Shown: positions 1 to 11,237 of the stretch, piece by piece
How the letters are laid out: every line of letters begins with the position of its first letter
Position numbering within the stretch: position 1 is the first letter of the stretch
Source: Plotosus lineatus
Taxonomy: Eukaryota; Chordata; Actinopteri; Siluriformes; Plotosidae
Assembly (NCBI GenBank): GCA_024760905.1
Contig: CM045750.1
Span: forward strand, 17,461,919 to 17,525,918
DNA: 64,000 nucleotides
Direction of reading: 5' to 3'
Program-made: the position numbers and the translations under genes
The notes under the pieces: generated by a model
What the model was told of the DNA's origin: nothing
The model's input: the letters and a program-made list of their open reading frames with translations, nothing else
Databases searched by the model: none

Positions 1-413
1 CTCAACCGCATTGGCACGTCCGCCTCACAGCAAGAAGGCCTGGGTTCGATTCCCGGCCTGGGTGTTTCTGTGTGGAGTTTGCATGTTCTCCCCGTGCTTG
101 TGCGGGTTTCCTCCGGGTGCTCCGGTTTCCTCCCGCAGTCCAAAGACGTGCACTGTAGGTTAATTGGCCGTTCTAAATTGACCGTAGATTCTCTCTTGCA
201 GCGGCACTGGAACCCAGTCGTATCAGCATTTGCCCTTCCATTGGATCCTTGCGGTGGCGCCGAGACAGGGGGGGACTTGCTGCTTGGGTAACAGCCTGTC
301 CCTCATTACTCCCTACCCAGGCTCTGCGCAATGGAGGTATCACCAGCTGGGGTACCAGCCAGAGCGCAGCCATAGTCCTTTGGGACTGACGGAGGCCTAC
401 CACTCAACCGCAT
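1..413 (+). repeat. DANA/Mermaid-like SINE copy (F), cut by the window start, plus unidentified repeat
   Basis: 1-200 match the fish tRNA-derived SINE: CGCCTCACAGCAAGAAGG, then GGTTCGATTCCCGG (B box) and TGTGGAGTTTGCATGTTCTC. 200-413 do not continue the SINE and I do not recognise them. CTCAACCGCAT occurs at 1 and again near 403, so an insertion bounded by a short direct repeat is possible. Confidence 0.7.
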
Positions 414-461
414 GCCATGAGCCCGCTTCTTTCTTTTCACTCGCACCGGAAATCACACACG

Positions 462-501
<40 letters not shown>

Positions 502-1047
502 GGTGTGTGTGCACGTGTGTTGATCATGTCTTCTTAGTAGTTATAATCTGATAAATGTTTATGGAAGGTTAAACGCCTGAGTCAATTGAAATGAGCACAC
601 AAAATATGATGAAACAATAGTAACTCTGTCCTTTACACAAAAAGCAATATGGGAGATGCAGCTCCATAACAGCCAATGGGAGGGAGCTGAGTAATCCCTC
701 CTAGCCAATGGGAGTTCAGCGGGGCGGGATGTTGGGAGATAGCCAATGGGAGGGAGCTGCTTCATCCCTCCTAGTCAATGGGAGGCCAGCGGGGCAGGAT
801 GCTGGGAGATAGCCAATGGGAGGGAGCTGTGTCATCCCTCCTAGCCAATGGGAGTCCAGCGGGGTGGGATGTTGGGAGATAGTCAATGGAGAGCAAGCTG
901 TGCATTGTTTGAATGTTTGAATGGTGCGTTTGGTGTGTTTTTCTAAGGAGAACTTGTTTTGTATACAGAGACAAAAAATTTTAGAAAATGATTTTCGTAA
1001 CCTGGACTTTTCGTTTGCTGGGACTATCGTAAGGTGAGGCACTACTG
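414..1047 (+). mobile_element. Family A element, copy 1 (5' truncated)
   Basis: TA-flanked DNA element lacking its left end. It carries a TG microsatellite, a roughly 65-bp minisatellite rich in CCAAT (664-900), and a right terminal repeat GTAAGGTGAGGCACTACTG followed by TA. It aligns by eye with the copies at 7566, 13207, 18664 and 55001. No transposase. Confidence 0.8.
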
Positions 1048-1189
1048 TACTATGAAAAAAACCCATGTAAGCCAGGCAAGGGAACATGCAAACTCCATAT
1101 AAAAATGCCCTCATTGAGTCCAAGACTTCTTGTTATGATTTGGACATGCTAACCATTAAGCTACCCTCAGTCTAATTAATATCGCCATT

Positions 1190-1330
1190 GAATTAGTATC
1201 TGTGATGACCTGACAAGCTGTCCAGGGTGTACTCTGCCCTTGCCCAGAGTCGGCTGAGATGGGCGCCAGCCTCCCTGTAACTCTAATTAGGATTAAGCAG
1301 TTCTGAAAATGTATGAATGAATGAATTAGT
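1190..1330 (+). repeat. F-type SINE 3' part
   Basis: Contains the shared 3' region (CAGAGTCGGCTGAGATGGGC, CTAATTAGGATTAAGCAGTT) and a (GAAT)n tail. The head is missing. Confidence 0.75.
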
Positions 1331-1639
1331 ATAGACAATGAATGATATGGAGTTAAAAAATAATGTAATTACACATTTATAGCACATTAATGGCACTTAT
1401 ATATAAATCGCAATATACACTTTTGGAGCATAACGTCGGCTGTAAATATTAGCAAATGCAATGTAATGCTCGACCAGTTCAAATTCGGGTAATTTTGTGC
1501 TCAGCATTCTCTGCCGTATGATCTTAGCTACCATCTGACCTTGGTCTATACTATTATCAGATCTTGATCTAATTGAACCTCCATGGAATAAACCTTGTCC
1601 AGTCATAGGGCACAGAAATCTTGATATACTCTGCAAGAA

Positions 1640-2578
1640 GCATCAATGACATGAGGTCCCCACCAACCAACCACTTACACAGTTTACACCTTATCTGTAC
1701 TTTTTAGTGACATTTGCTCACAGGTTCGTAAAACCTCATCTGAAAAGAAGGACTGTATTAAATTTACATTTACAAACATGGCAATAAATATAAATACAGG
1801 ACATGTTCTACAACTTTCAGTCTATAGACAACCTAAACCCCAAATCTGTCCTTTCAACCCTGTTTTGATGACTCTATCCTATTATTTTTCTCCCTGGTTT
1901 GTCTTTAAATAGAAAGGACAAGGCCTGCAGCCTTTCTCTAGCTTATTATGGTAATAATTAGGAGGTTGATTTTATCTCAGCCAGTACAATCACTGTGAGA
2001 AGCAATGGCTAAATAAACAGCCAAAGTCCTTGTGTCCCCAAGGGCTGTTCGGTGTAATTAAAATCAATAGGTTCCTCCTCACAGGGCCTCTTTAACCCAC
2101 TGAGCTAAGCCAAAGCTCCTCTATTGTTAAGCAGCTCTTATCCTGCCCTTACTCCACGCCACAGTGCCTTCTGATTGCTACGCTCCCTTACAGGTAAAGA
2201 GGGTCATTTAGGCTAATATGCTGTTTTAAAAGAGTTGAGGTTCATTTGTGGATCCTTTGCTAGGAACCTCATTTAGCAAAGCAGAGGATCGTCAAGTTTA
2301 TCCAGTCTGTAGTCGTGTCTTGGGAATTATACCAGATGAGCACAACCTTGACCGGGACAATCCCTGTCATAGAGCTGTTTAGAAAACAAAGGGTCAAGAA
2401 CACATTCATTTTTGTAATGCTTTGACAATTTAAAAATAATACAGGGGAAATTACACGGGTTACAGAATAGAATAAACAAGAAAACTTTTTTTTTTATTTT
2501 AGATGTTAAAAAAATGAAAACAACTTTGAATGTTTATGGATTATTATAATAGTAAAGGTAAAGGTAAGGTAATGCTAC
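1640..2578. other. Non-repetitive intergenic block, candidate conserved element
   Basis: No repeat, ORF or RNA gene recognised. 1940-2340 contains several TAATTA homeodomain-type cores and a balanced composition unlike the repeats around it. Regulatory function is only inferred from position upstream of a developmental gene. Confidence 0.3.
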
Positions 2579-2581
2579 GTG

Positions 2582-2884
2582 GGGCCAGTGAGGTGGTGGT
2601 TAGGGTGCTGCGCTCATGATCAGGAGGTTGTGTGTTCATATCCCAGTTAGACCCCCACTGTGCTAAGACCCCTGGGCTAGGTCTCAACCACAGGTGTGCC
2701 TCTGCTCACCCACCAGTATAAATGGGTACCAGTTAAAATATCCTGGGAAGGTAACGTAACCTGCGATAGACTAGCATCCCATCCAGGAGGAGTTGAACTC
2801 CTGGTCGCTTCACACTATGGAAACTGGGGATAAGCACTAGCTTGATGAACCAGAAGGCTCAGGTGTAAAATATATACACCCCCT
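2582..2884 (+). repeat. tRNA-derived SINE family E, copy 1
   Basis: Head GTGGTGGTTAGGGTGCTG (A box) and a B box changed to GTGTTCATATCC, then the family body (GGTCTCAACCACAGGTGTGCC, TAGCATCCCATCCAGGAGG). Aligns with copies at 21113, 22571 and 37098. Confidence 0.8.
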
Positions 2885-3313
2885 GGTGGGCCCTGGGGTC
2901 AGCAAGGGCATTTCTGTGTGATGTTTGTATGCCCTTTCCACGTTCACGTGGGCTTCCTCTGTGTGTGCTGCTGTTTCTTACAGTGATATACTGCACTCAT
3001 TTACAAATTGGCTATTCCAAATTGGCATCGGAATAAAACGATACGTGTCCTAAAGCACACGTTCTATGGGGGCCTTGGAACTCTTAGATAAAAAGATACA
3101 GTGCATTGAAGTGAAAACTGTGAAAGTAGTGTGGCATTAAAAAAACCTATGACAATATCCTCCATCACGATTTGATAAATCCATGAATCCATCCTGGAGA
3201 ACTCCAAACTAACACAGGGTACACTGTTGCCAGACTGTCCCAAGGCCAAGAGAGTCACACAACTATTTACACTTACATTCTCACCTAGGAGCAATTAGGA
3301 GTATCACTGAGCC
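2885..3313. repeat. F-type SINE fragments on both strands
   Basis: 2885-3060 is a decayed forward copy; 3165-3313 is a reverse copy that resumes after the hAT element at 4355. Confidence 0.6.
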
Positions 3314-4195
3314 CAGGGGTTGGGAATCTATGGCTCACGAGCCAGATGTGGCTCTTTTGATGACTGTATCTGTCTCTCAGATAAATCAGGTGGCCTTTCT
3401 TAACAGAATAATGAATACATAATTTCACTGTCATTTAAATAAAAATACAAAAAAAAGCCATCAAATAAAACAAAAACAGATGAATAAATCTCGTGCATTT
3501 AAATCTATACATCTATTCTCAATGCCATGTCACTATGGCTCGCAGCCTTTCGGTACGCCAGTATGCAGGTGGGTCCGATACCTTGAAACTCCTTGATACC
3601 TTGAAAATACCTTGAAATTTTTAATGGATTATAACAACAGCCACAGACTGCGCGTGTTGTTTTTGAGCAAAGAGGTAAATTTCCCTCGTTTTTGATCAGC
3701 TCATTTGCGCAAAGCCAAGCATAGCTAGCAAGCAAACACAAATGGACAGACATGGAAAAACTTCAACCCGCAGACCAGCTGATTGCCAAAACTTGGGACG
3801 CGCTTCCTGTCACATAAACACTGCAGTGTGCGAGTCCTGTTGTATTGACCATGTTTGGCTCTACATGCGCATGCGAGCAGTCCTTCTCACCTGAAAATCA
3901 TCAAGACCAACCTGCAGTCACCTTTAACAGATGAAAGCCTAAACGCCTGCATGAAGCTGAACCTCAGCATGTATCAACCAGACTACAAAGCCATCAGCAA
4001 AACCATGCAGTCCAGAAGTCGCATTAATAGTAAGAAATACTTTTCTTATTAATAAATAACTTCGTTATGACAAATGCCATTTGAAATAAATTCAGAGTCT
4101 TATTATAATCTCAAATTGTTGGTCTTCTTTTTCAATTTAGTTGTATTCAGTATATGTATATACTAGTATATTATATATATATATGTATATACTAG

Positions 4196-4245
<50 letters not shown>

Positions 4246-4354
4246 TATATATACAGTATATACAGTGTGTGTAATGTGTGTGTCTCGGAGGATTAGATTT
4301 TAAAATATGTCTTTTTTTTTTGGCTGTCTTAGTCAAAAAGGTTTCCGACCCCTG
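3314..4354. mobile_element. Decayed hAT DNA transposon (H) with transposase C-terminal remnant
   Basis: Terminal inverted repeats CAGGGGTTGGGAATC at 3314 and, on the - strand, CAGGGGTCGGAAACC ending at 4354. 3851-4030 on the + strand encodes FGSTCACEQSFS, then after a one-base frame shift HLKIIKTNLQSPLTDESLN, which resembles the hATC dimerisation region of GTF2IRD2/EPM2AIP1-like hAT proteins. The rest of the transposase is not recognisable. A TA microsatellite (about 4150-4262) lies near the right end. Flanking octamers ACTGAGCC and CAATAGCC share only four bases. It sits inside a reverse F SINE. Confidence 0.75.
3851..4052 (+). pseudogene. hAT transposase hATC fragment
   Basis: Short open stretch inside element H with the STCACEQSFS and LTDESLN motifs typical of the hAT C-terminal dimerisation domain. 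It is broken by a frame shift near 3890 and has no catalytic domain, so it is not a gene. Confidence 0.6.
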
Positions 4355-4523
4355 CAATAGCCTAATACATATATATTTTATGGACTTTTGCAGATACTGT
4401 ACTTATTTTTATATACAATTGAGGGTTAAGGGTCTCTGGACTGTGGGAGAAAATTCCTAAGAGGAGAAATCACAGGGAGAACAACAAAAAAAAAAAAACC
4501 CAACATTTTCACTGCAAACCAGT

Positions 4524-4528
<5 letters not shown>

Positions 4529-4570
<42 letters not shown>

Positions 4571-4571
4571 A

Positions 4572-4615
<44 letters not shown>

Positions 4616-4627
4616 AGACACGCACAG

Positions 4628-4676
<49 letters not shown>
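4529..4676. repeat. Back-to-back (CA)n and (TG)n microsatellites
   Basis: A CA-rich tract (4529-4611) followed within about 20 bp by a TG tract (4631-4676). The two are complementary, making a long imperfect inverted repeat. Confidence 0.9.
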
Positions 4677-4677
<1 letters not shown>

Positions 4678-5717
4678 ATATTTACTTCTTTATTTACTAC
4701 ATTCAAACTCATGCTAATAGGCTAATGCTAACAACTGTTCTTGATATAAAGCTAAATGAAAAGCTTATAAATATCTGAGGGCGGAGAAGTAAAAGAAAGC
4801 GGTGCAAAACCCAGCTGTAAATAATGGGAAAAAAAACCCACTTGTTTGTAACATGAGCATTAGGATAGTTTCCCGTTTGAGGTATAAACATAAAATAAAT
4901 ATTTTAAGTGTCGCATTTATTTCACACTTGTATGTTCTCATGGTGATTTTGGTGTTGTCTCTTTTTAGCAAAACGAGTCATATCATATGAAATAGCCACT
5001 TGTTTAACATGACAGGGAATTTAATTCTCAACCCCATTGGATGTATCCTGTGCTTCCTTCAGAATTTCTTTTGCAATTTCTCTGAGTTGAGATGTTCACT
5101 AGCCAATTTGACGGATGAGACAGTCGCGGTTGTCGTATGGCAGCATACAACTTTGAGTCAGAGCCAGCCGTCCCATACCATCATGGCTTAGTAGGCGCAT
5201 CAGTTTCTTATGCAGCCATTGCACAGATGACAACATGGCAACCATGCAGTGTGAGTTCCTCTAATAGCCCTCTGCTCAACAGAGTCTGTCATGATGAATC
5301 GCATGGCTCTTCCCTGGCTTTTCAGACTTAATTTTCTGAAGATTGCTTGCCCATTCAAGAGGAGAGAGCCCTGATTCACACTCCTCTCCAGGAGCCACAG
5401 AGCTGTGATGAGATGTCAGTATTGTTCAGCCAAGCCTTTGGCATTGAAGCCTAACTACTAGTGGCTGCTTTTAAGAGATTGGGCTGAATTACTTGACTGG
5501 TGAAACTAAGTAGCAATTAGACAGCTCACCCACCAAACGGAAATTAGAAATTTTCCACTGGGCTTAAGATGAGACCAAGCTTTCCAGGCTGTGTAAAAAT
5601 GTTCAGTCCTCCTACAGGAGCCACTGTGAAGCAGGAGATGTTGTTAGAGGTCTTTTTGACACGATCTTACTCAGCACTTGTTCACTATGAAGCCGACAAC
5701 AGATCTGTTTAAATTCA
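4677..5717. other. Intergenic, no gene or repeat recognised
   Basis: Single-copy looking sequence. 5090-5460 is richer in GC than its surroundings. Short open frames here carry no motif. Confidence 0.4.
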
Positions 5718-6060
5718 TTCATTTATTCATTTTCCGAACCGATTAATTCCAATTAGGGTCGTGTGAAGGCTGATTCCCAGCTGACCTGACTCTGGGTGAG
5801 GGCAGGGTAAACTCTGGACAGCCCGCCAGGCCATTGATGGGCCAACAGACACACAATCATTCACACTCATACCTCGGGGTAATTTGAAACAGCCAATTAG
5901 CCCAATGCACATGGTTTTGGCATGTGGGATGAAACCAGAATACCCACAATAAAAACCAATACAATCATGGGGAGAACATGCAAACTCCACACAGAAGCGC
6001 TCGAGCCCTGGATCTGAACTCATTCCTTCTTGCTGTGAGGCAAACATGCTAACTACTGCT
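5718..6060 (-). repeat. F-type (DANA/Mermaid-like) SINE, near full length
   Basis: Reverse copy: (GAAT)n-type tail at 5718, 3' region at 5735-5830, central AATTAGCCCAATGCACATG, GAGAACATGCAAACTCCACA, and the CCTTCTTGCTGTGAGGC head near 6040. Confidence 0.85.
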
Positions 6061-6144
6061 TCATTGGGTTTTTTTTTTAATTCATGGCAGTGTGCTTGGG
6101 ACTGAATATTTATCTAATCCCAAAACAGTTCTGTTCGCTCACCT

Positions 6145-6540
6145 TTTTCTTCTTTTTCCTTTCGGCTGGTCCCCTTCAGGGTATTCGCCACAGCGAATCA
6201 TCTGCCTCCATTTTCATGGAAGTCATATTAGTGATTCGCATATTCGATTTGGCTTAGGTTTTTATGTCGGTTGCCCGTCCTGACACAACCCTTAGCAGGG
6301 GGCAGAAACACGCTGACGGCTACGCAGCCTACTCCTGACCTAAGTCGACAATGGTTCATTTACATGAACCTCTCACCATAGACAGTGAGAAACATGGCCG
6401 TCCTTTGATAACCCGGTTAGCTGCACTGAATGGGGGGGGGGGGGCAGTGACAACCTTGCAAAGAGTGGAATTCGAACCCCCAACCATAGGATCAGCGATC
6501 CAGCACCTTTTACAACCAGGCCACCATGTTAGCTCACCAT
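6145..6540 (-). repeat. tRNA-derived SINE family D with LINE-like tail, copy 1
   Basis: Head at the right end, read on the - strand: TGGCCTGGTTGTAAAAGG (A box) and GGTTCGAATTCC (B box). The tail at 6150-6215 matches the 3' end of the LINE remnant at 10437-10575. A G12 run interrupts it near 6430. Confidence 0.8.
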
Positions 6541-7214
6541 GGAAGGAATAAAATTGCAAAGTTAAAAAGAACAAGAAAATTAACCTTTTTCACAATTGCA
6601 TATCTTTGTCAGTCAAATATTCAGACTGATGGACTCTCAAGAGGGGCCTGCGATCTGCTTATTATATTAATCATGGCTGACTGATGGAAATTCCCATGTG
6701 AGACAAAAGCAATGTTTGATAAACAGCTTTGCCACAACAAGGCCAGTTCAGTCTGACTGATTGACTGAAACACAGCATCATCTTGTCACCTGCAATGAAC
6801 TTTGTCAGTGTCATCCGCCCAGCACTTCTGCATCGGCAACTTCGTTACTTCCACTCCATGTTTCATGAACCAATTTACAGAAATTCCTCCTGTAGTTTTA
6901 AGATGTATGCGAAATAAAGAGACTGGAGTTATTTTGTTCTGGATTTAAGAGTCACGAAAATTATTCGAATTCTTTTTGTTTGTTTGTTTTCAATCATTAA
7001 TTGATCCATCGGGTTATTAAATAGTAAAATTAACTTGCAGTGGAATTATATACGTATTTCATCATTCAATCAGTCCTTAAACCAATTTGCACAACTAGGT
7101 TCACAGACAGGCTGGAGCCTACCTAAGGAGACTGTGAGTGATTTCAGGGGTACACCCTGAACAGCTTGCCAAAATAATGTACTGCATTTCAATGTTGAAA
7201 ATTTTCAGTTCAGT
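6541..7214. other. Intergenic, nothing recognised
   Basis: AT-rich single-copy looking sequence. No ORF, RNA gene or repeat family is visible. Confidence 0.4.
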
Positions 7215-7552
7215 TCATTTTCTGTAGCCACTTAATCCTAATTAGGTTTCACGGGGAGGCTGGCGCCCATCCCAGTCGACTCCGGGCGAGGGCAGAGTAC
7301 ACCCTGGACAGCTTGCCAGGCCATCGCAGGGTAGAAACATGCTGATGGCTTTGCAGCTACTCTTCAAAAGTCAGCAATGGTTCTTTTACATGAATCTCAC
7401 ACCATAGACAGTGAGAGACATGACCGGCTTTTGATAACCCAGTTAGCCGCACTGAGGGGACAGTGACAACCTTATGGAGAATGGGACTCGAACCGCCAAG
7501 CTTAGGATTAGCGAGCCAGTGCCCTTTACCAGCAGGCCACCACTACCCCTGT
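7215..7552 (-). repeat. Chimeric SINE: family D head with F-type tail
   Basis: 7215-7330 is the F-type 3' region in reverse (TTAATCCTAATTAGG, CGACTCCGGGCGAGGG). 7330-7552 is the D body and tRNA-like head. The same join occurs at 47818-48035, so it is a real composite family. Confidence 0.75.
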
Positions 7553-7565
7553 TAAAAATGTAATA

Positions 7566-8259
7566 CAGTGGTACTTCACCTTACGAAATGGATTTTTCGT
7601 AAGTAGAAACGCATTTTACATGTAAAGCACGTGATTCGTTCCAAGGCCCCCAATACTACCCCCAAAACCCTTTAAAAATTATAAAAGCATACCTTAGAAG
7701 GTATTTACTTGATGTCGACCATGTCTTCTGAGCAGAGTTATAATGTTACAATTGTATATGCAAGGTTAAAAGCCTGAGCCAAAAAATAAAGTTGCAATGA
7801 GCACACTCGAAAAACTCATGAAACAACAGTTACTCTGTCCTTTACATGAAAAGCATCATGGTATTATGGAGCTACAGCTCCATAATAGCCAATGGGAGGG
7901 AGCTGCGTCATCCCTCCTAGCTAATAGGAGGCCAGCGGGGCGGGATGTTGGGAGATAGCCAATGGGAGGGAGCTGCGTCATCCCTCCTAGCCAACGGAAG
8001 GCCAGCTGGGCGGGATGTTGGGAGATAGCCAATGGGAGGCCAGCAGGGCAGGATGTTGGGAGATAGCCAATGTGAGGCCAGCGGGGTGGGAGGTTGGCAG
8101 ATAACCAATGGGAGAGCAAATTGTGCATTATTTGAATTTTTGAGATGGTGCTTTGTAACGTGAACTTGTTTCATATCCAGAGACAAAAATTTGAGGAAAA
8201 TGTTTTTCATAACCTGGATTTTTCGTTTGTTGGGACTATCGTAAGGTGAGGTACCACTG
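7566..8259 (+). mobile_element. Family A element, copy 2 (complete)
   Basis: 694 bp, flanked by TA on both sides. Left end CAGTGGTACTTCACCTTACG, right end GTAAGGTGAGGTACCACTG. Interior CCAAT minisatellite at 7878-8112. Non-autonomous: no transposase. End sequence and TA target suggest the Tc1/mariner (pogo/Tigger) group. Confidence 0.88.
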
Positions 8260-9000
8260 TATCAGTAATTTAAGAAAAAAGAGGGAAGAACTAGAGATGT
8301 AAATAAATAATTGTTTAATGTTGACATGGTTTCACTGGAAAGATAATTCTCCAGCATGGAATCCATACCTCAGGATACATTAATCCCACAATGCTACCCA
8401 TCAGAGAGATGGAACCCTGAGTTAATTCGATGTAATTACTAGCCAATTTTTTTTTGTCCAATTTACAGAATTGTAGCTACAACAGTCAACAGATTCAAAA
8501 CATGACATAATAACATTCAGAAACAGGTTAGTACAAGCAAAAAGAGAAGAGGTAGGAATTCCTGGAGGAATATGGAAAGTGAAAATATGGCTCAGAGAAG
8601 GTAAGACCCGCAAGCAATGCTTTTCCTTGTAGTAAGGGGGAGGGTGGTTCAAGGCAGATCTGTTTTAGGAAATAACCAACCAGAACTGGTGTGGAGGGTC
8701 ATGACATCACAGGGCAAAAAAACATAGCTCCCTGACATGGGTGTTCAATTCTTATACACTGCAAAAGCATATGCCAGAATGTCACGCTCTCAATCATTCC
8801 TGGTGCTCAGAAAAAGAGCACAAATCTGAACCAACAAGGCCGACATGGCGGATATACTTTCAATGTCGTCTAAATAAAGCTGTAAGAAAAATTATGACCA
8901 CTATGTATAGAGTAGTCATGGCTTAGTGGGTAAAGTAGATAAAGAGTTAATGCCGGATGATGTTAGCCTAAACCTCCAAGCAAGCTTCTTTTGCAAGATC
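8260..9000. other. Intergenic, nothing recognised
   Basis: No repeat family or coding signal. The short open frames have no motifs. Confidence 0.4.
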
Positions 9001-9685
9001 GTTAACCTTTAACAGTTCAACTCTGAGATCTCAGCCAACTCTGGGTGAAGAGGGGTTACTAGCTATACAGTTCACTATTCCGAAAATATACTTGTTCATA
9101 TTCAACTACTTTTAATCTATCTCAGCTGACTCACTGAAACTCTGAGACTCAGCTCATCAGTGCAACACAAGACCAGCACAGTAACACAACCAATCATACC
9201 TAGTGGCAATTTGGAATAGTGAATTGGCCTAATCTGCTAATGTCTTTGGACTGTGAGAGGAAACTGGAGCAGCCAGAGCATGTGGAGAACAATTCAGCTT
9301 CACACAGCTAAAACTTTGCCAAGCCTGGGACTCAAAACCAAGACCTTTGTGCTGCGAGTTGATTGTGCTCACCCAATACTGCCCCAATGCCATTCATTCA
9401 TGTTCTAAACCACTTAATCCTAATTAGAGTCACAGTAATCATTAGTACTCATCTCAGCCTGGACAGCTCTCCAGACCATCGCAGGGCCAACACCACACTA
9501 CCATTCACACTCAAACTCACACCAAGGGGCAATTTGCAATAGCCGATTAGCCTACTGTGCACGTTTTTGGACTGTGGGAGGAAAGTGATGTACCTGGAGG
9601 AAACCCACACAAGCACGGGGAAAACATGCAAACACCAAACAGAAATGTCCGAGAGTAGGAAGCTAACCCAGGCCTCTTTGCTCCT
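9001..9685 (-). repeat. Two F-type SINE copies in tandem (reverse)
   Basis: One decayed copy spans about 9105-9385 and a better one 9390-9685. Both show AATTTGGAATAG-type and CTAATTAG-type family words, and GAAAACATGCAAACACC near the head of the second. Confidence 0.75.
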
Positions 9686-9871
9686 ATATCATATAACTAT
9701 AAAATACAATTTGTGAAATTTGATGGGCTTTTTGGTTTATTTAAAGTTTTATTATTTCTAAGCTTGAGACCAATGGAATGTTATCAAACGCTATGCAACA
9801 CAGACTTCCCACCACTACGGGCCTGCTTGGCTTTGATGTGTAGACAGTGTGTGTGTGTGTATGTGTATATA

Positions 9872-10358
9872 TATCCCTCACTACTTTGCACTACAATTCA
9901 TGCAGCTTCAGTGCATCGCTTTTTTTGTTTTTTTAATATTAATCGAATTAAAAAATAAGGAAATTAAGGAAGAATAGTGGGAAAAGTTAAGGAAAATGCC
10001 ACAAAACAAGGCCAATTATGCAAAAAAAAACAAAAAAAACAAACAAAAAAAAAACTGACCCCCACCCCCCATTAAAACTACTTACATTTTTATGTGAGAT
10101 GCACATCAGTGTGTGTGTGTGCGCATGCGCGTCTGTATGTGAGTGTATTTATATTTTATTTACATCTTATGCATTATTTTGGAATGACTAATTGTTATTA
10201 TAAGCAATTATAGCATTGAATATGTATTCATTAATAAAATATACACATATACATGTATGTATACGTCAATCAGCAGGGGGGGGTTGATCCTACTTTGTGG
10301 AATTTGGCGGTTACGAGGGGGATCTCGGTCCCCATTAACCACGGAAAGTGAGGGATCC

Positions 10359-10361
<3 letters not shown>
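9872..10361 (+). mobile_element. Family B element, copy 1
   Basis: Left end CCCTCACTACTTTGCACT is decayed and lacks the terminal CAG. The right end AAAGTGAGGGATCCCTG is followed by TA. Interior AATAAGGAAATTAAGGAAGA matches copy 2. Non-autonomous. Confidence 0.8.

Positions 10362-10425
<64 letters not shown>
10362..10425. repeat. (TA)n microsatellite
   Basis: About 31 TA units directly abutting the end of family B copy 1, consistent with growth from its TA target site. Confidence 0.95.
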
Positions 10426-10428
<3 letters not shown>

Positions 10429-10436
10429 CAAAGAGA

Positions 10437-10575
10437 AGATTTATGGATGCGGTGAAGGCGGACATGAAGGTCGTTGGAGTAAGAGTTGAAGATGCAGAGG
10501 CTAGGGAGAGATGGAGGCAGATCATTTGCTGTGGTGACCCCTGAAGGGAACAGCCGAAAGGAAAAGAAGAAGATA
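10437..10575 (+). pseudogene. 3' end of a LINE (reverse transcriptase C-terminus)
   Basis: Encodes FMDAVKADMKVVGV and RWRQIICCGDP then TGA, a C-terminal signature I know from fish non-LTR retrotransposon proteins, followed by a short 3' UTR (GGGAACAGCCGAAAGGAAAA). Strongly 5' truncated, as LINE copies usually are. Confidence 0.7.
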
Positions 10576-10589
10576 TATATGTATATACA

Positions 10590-11237
10590 CAGTCAGCCCC
10601 CAACTTACGAAATTAATCCGTTCCAGAGCCCTTTTCGTATTGCGGGGATTTCGTAAGTAGGAGTCGCATCTTACATGTTAAACGCCTAATTCGTTCCAAG
10701 GCTCCAGTCTTTGGACTGGATAAACGCCATAAACCCTTTAAAAATGATAAAAAATACACCAATTTTGTATGAAATATGTGTTAAAAGTAAAAGAAAATTA
10801 TTCATTAAACCATTTATACATTTTATTAACATATTTTTAATTAAACCATTATTAAACATTTTCACAAGACATGAATTCAAAGCGTATTCCCTGCTTGAGA
10901 ATCTCAACTTTAATTTGATTCCTTGATGGATCGGAATTCCAGATGAGCTCAAATGCGCTCACATTTATTAAACATTTACTGAATTAAAACAACTTTAAAA
11001 ACTAAACTAAAAACCTAAGCGTGAAGCTTCCTTCTGTCTCTATCTGGGAGGCCAGCGGGGTCGGGATGTTGAGAGACAGCCAATGAGAGAGCAACTCGTT
11101 GATTGGCGCGTTTGAATTTTGAATTTCTTTTTGTAAGAGGGGGTTGTGTCATATCTCAGGGACTCAAACTCAGGAAAGTGTTTTTCGTAACCCGGGGATT
11201 TTGTACACAGGGGTCTTCGTAAGTTGTGGGCCGACTG
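10590..11237 (+). mobile_element. Element C, TA-type DNA element related to family A
   Basis: 648 bp. Left end CAGTCAGCCCCCAACTTACG, right end CGTAAGTTGTGGGCCGACTG, followed by TA. It shares GAAATTAATCCGTTCC, the TTACATGTTAAACG stem word and AGCCAATGAGAG with family A, so the two are relatives. Only one copy here. Confidence 0.8.

Noticed and set aside
664..900. Regularly spaced repeats resembling a CRISPR array
   Set aside because: Units are contiguous minisatellite copies with no spacers, in a eukaryotic transposable element.
716..1123. 135-codon ORF with repeated proline-rich units (also at 7856, 13560, 55169)
   Set aside because: Translation of the CCAAT minisatellite inside family A elements; not a protein.
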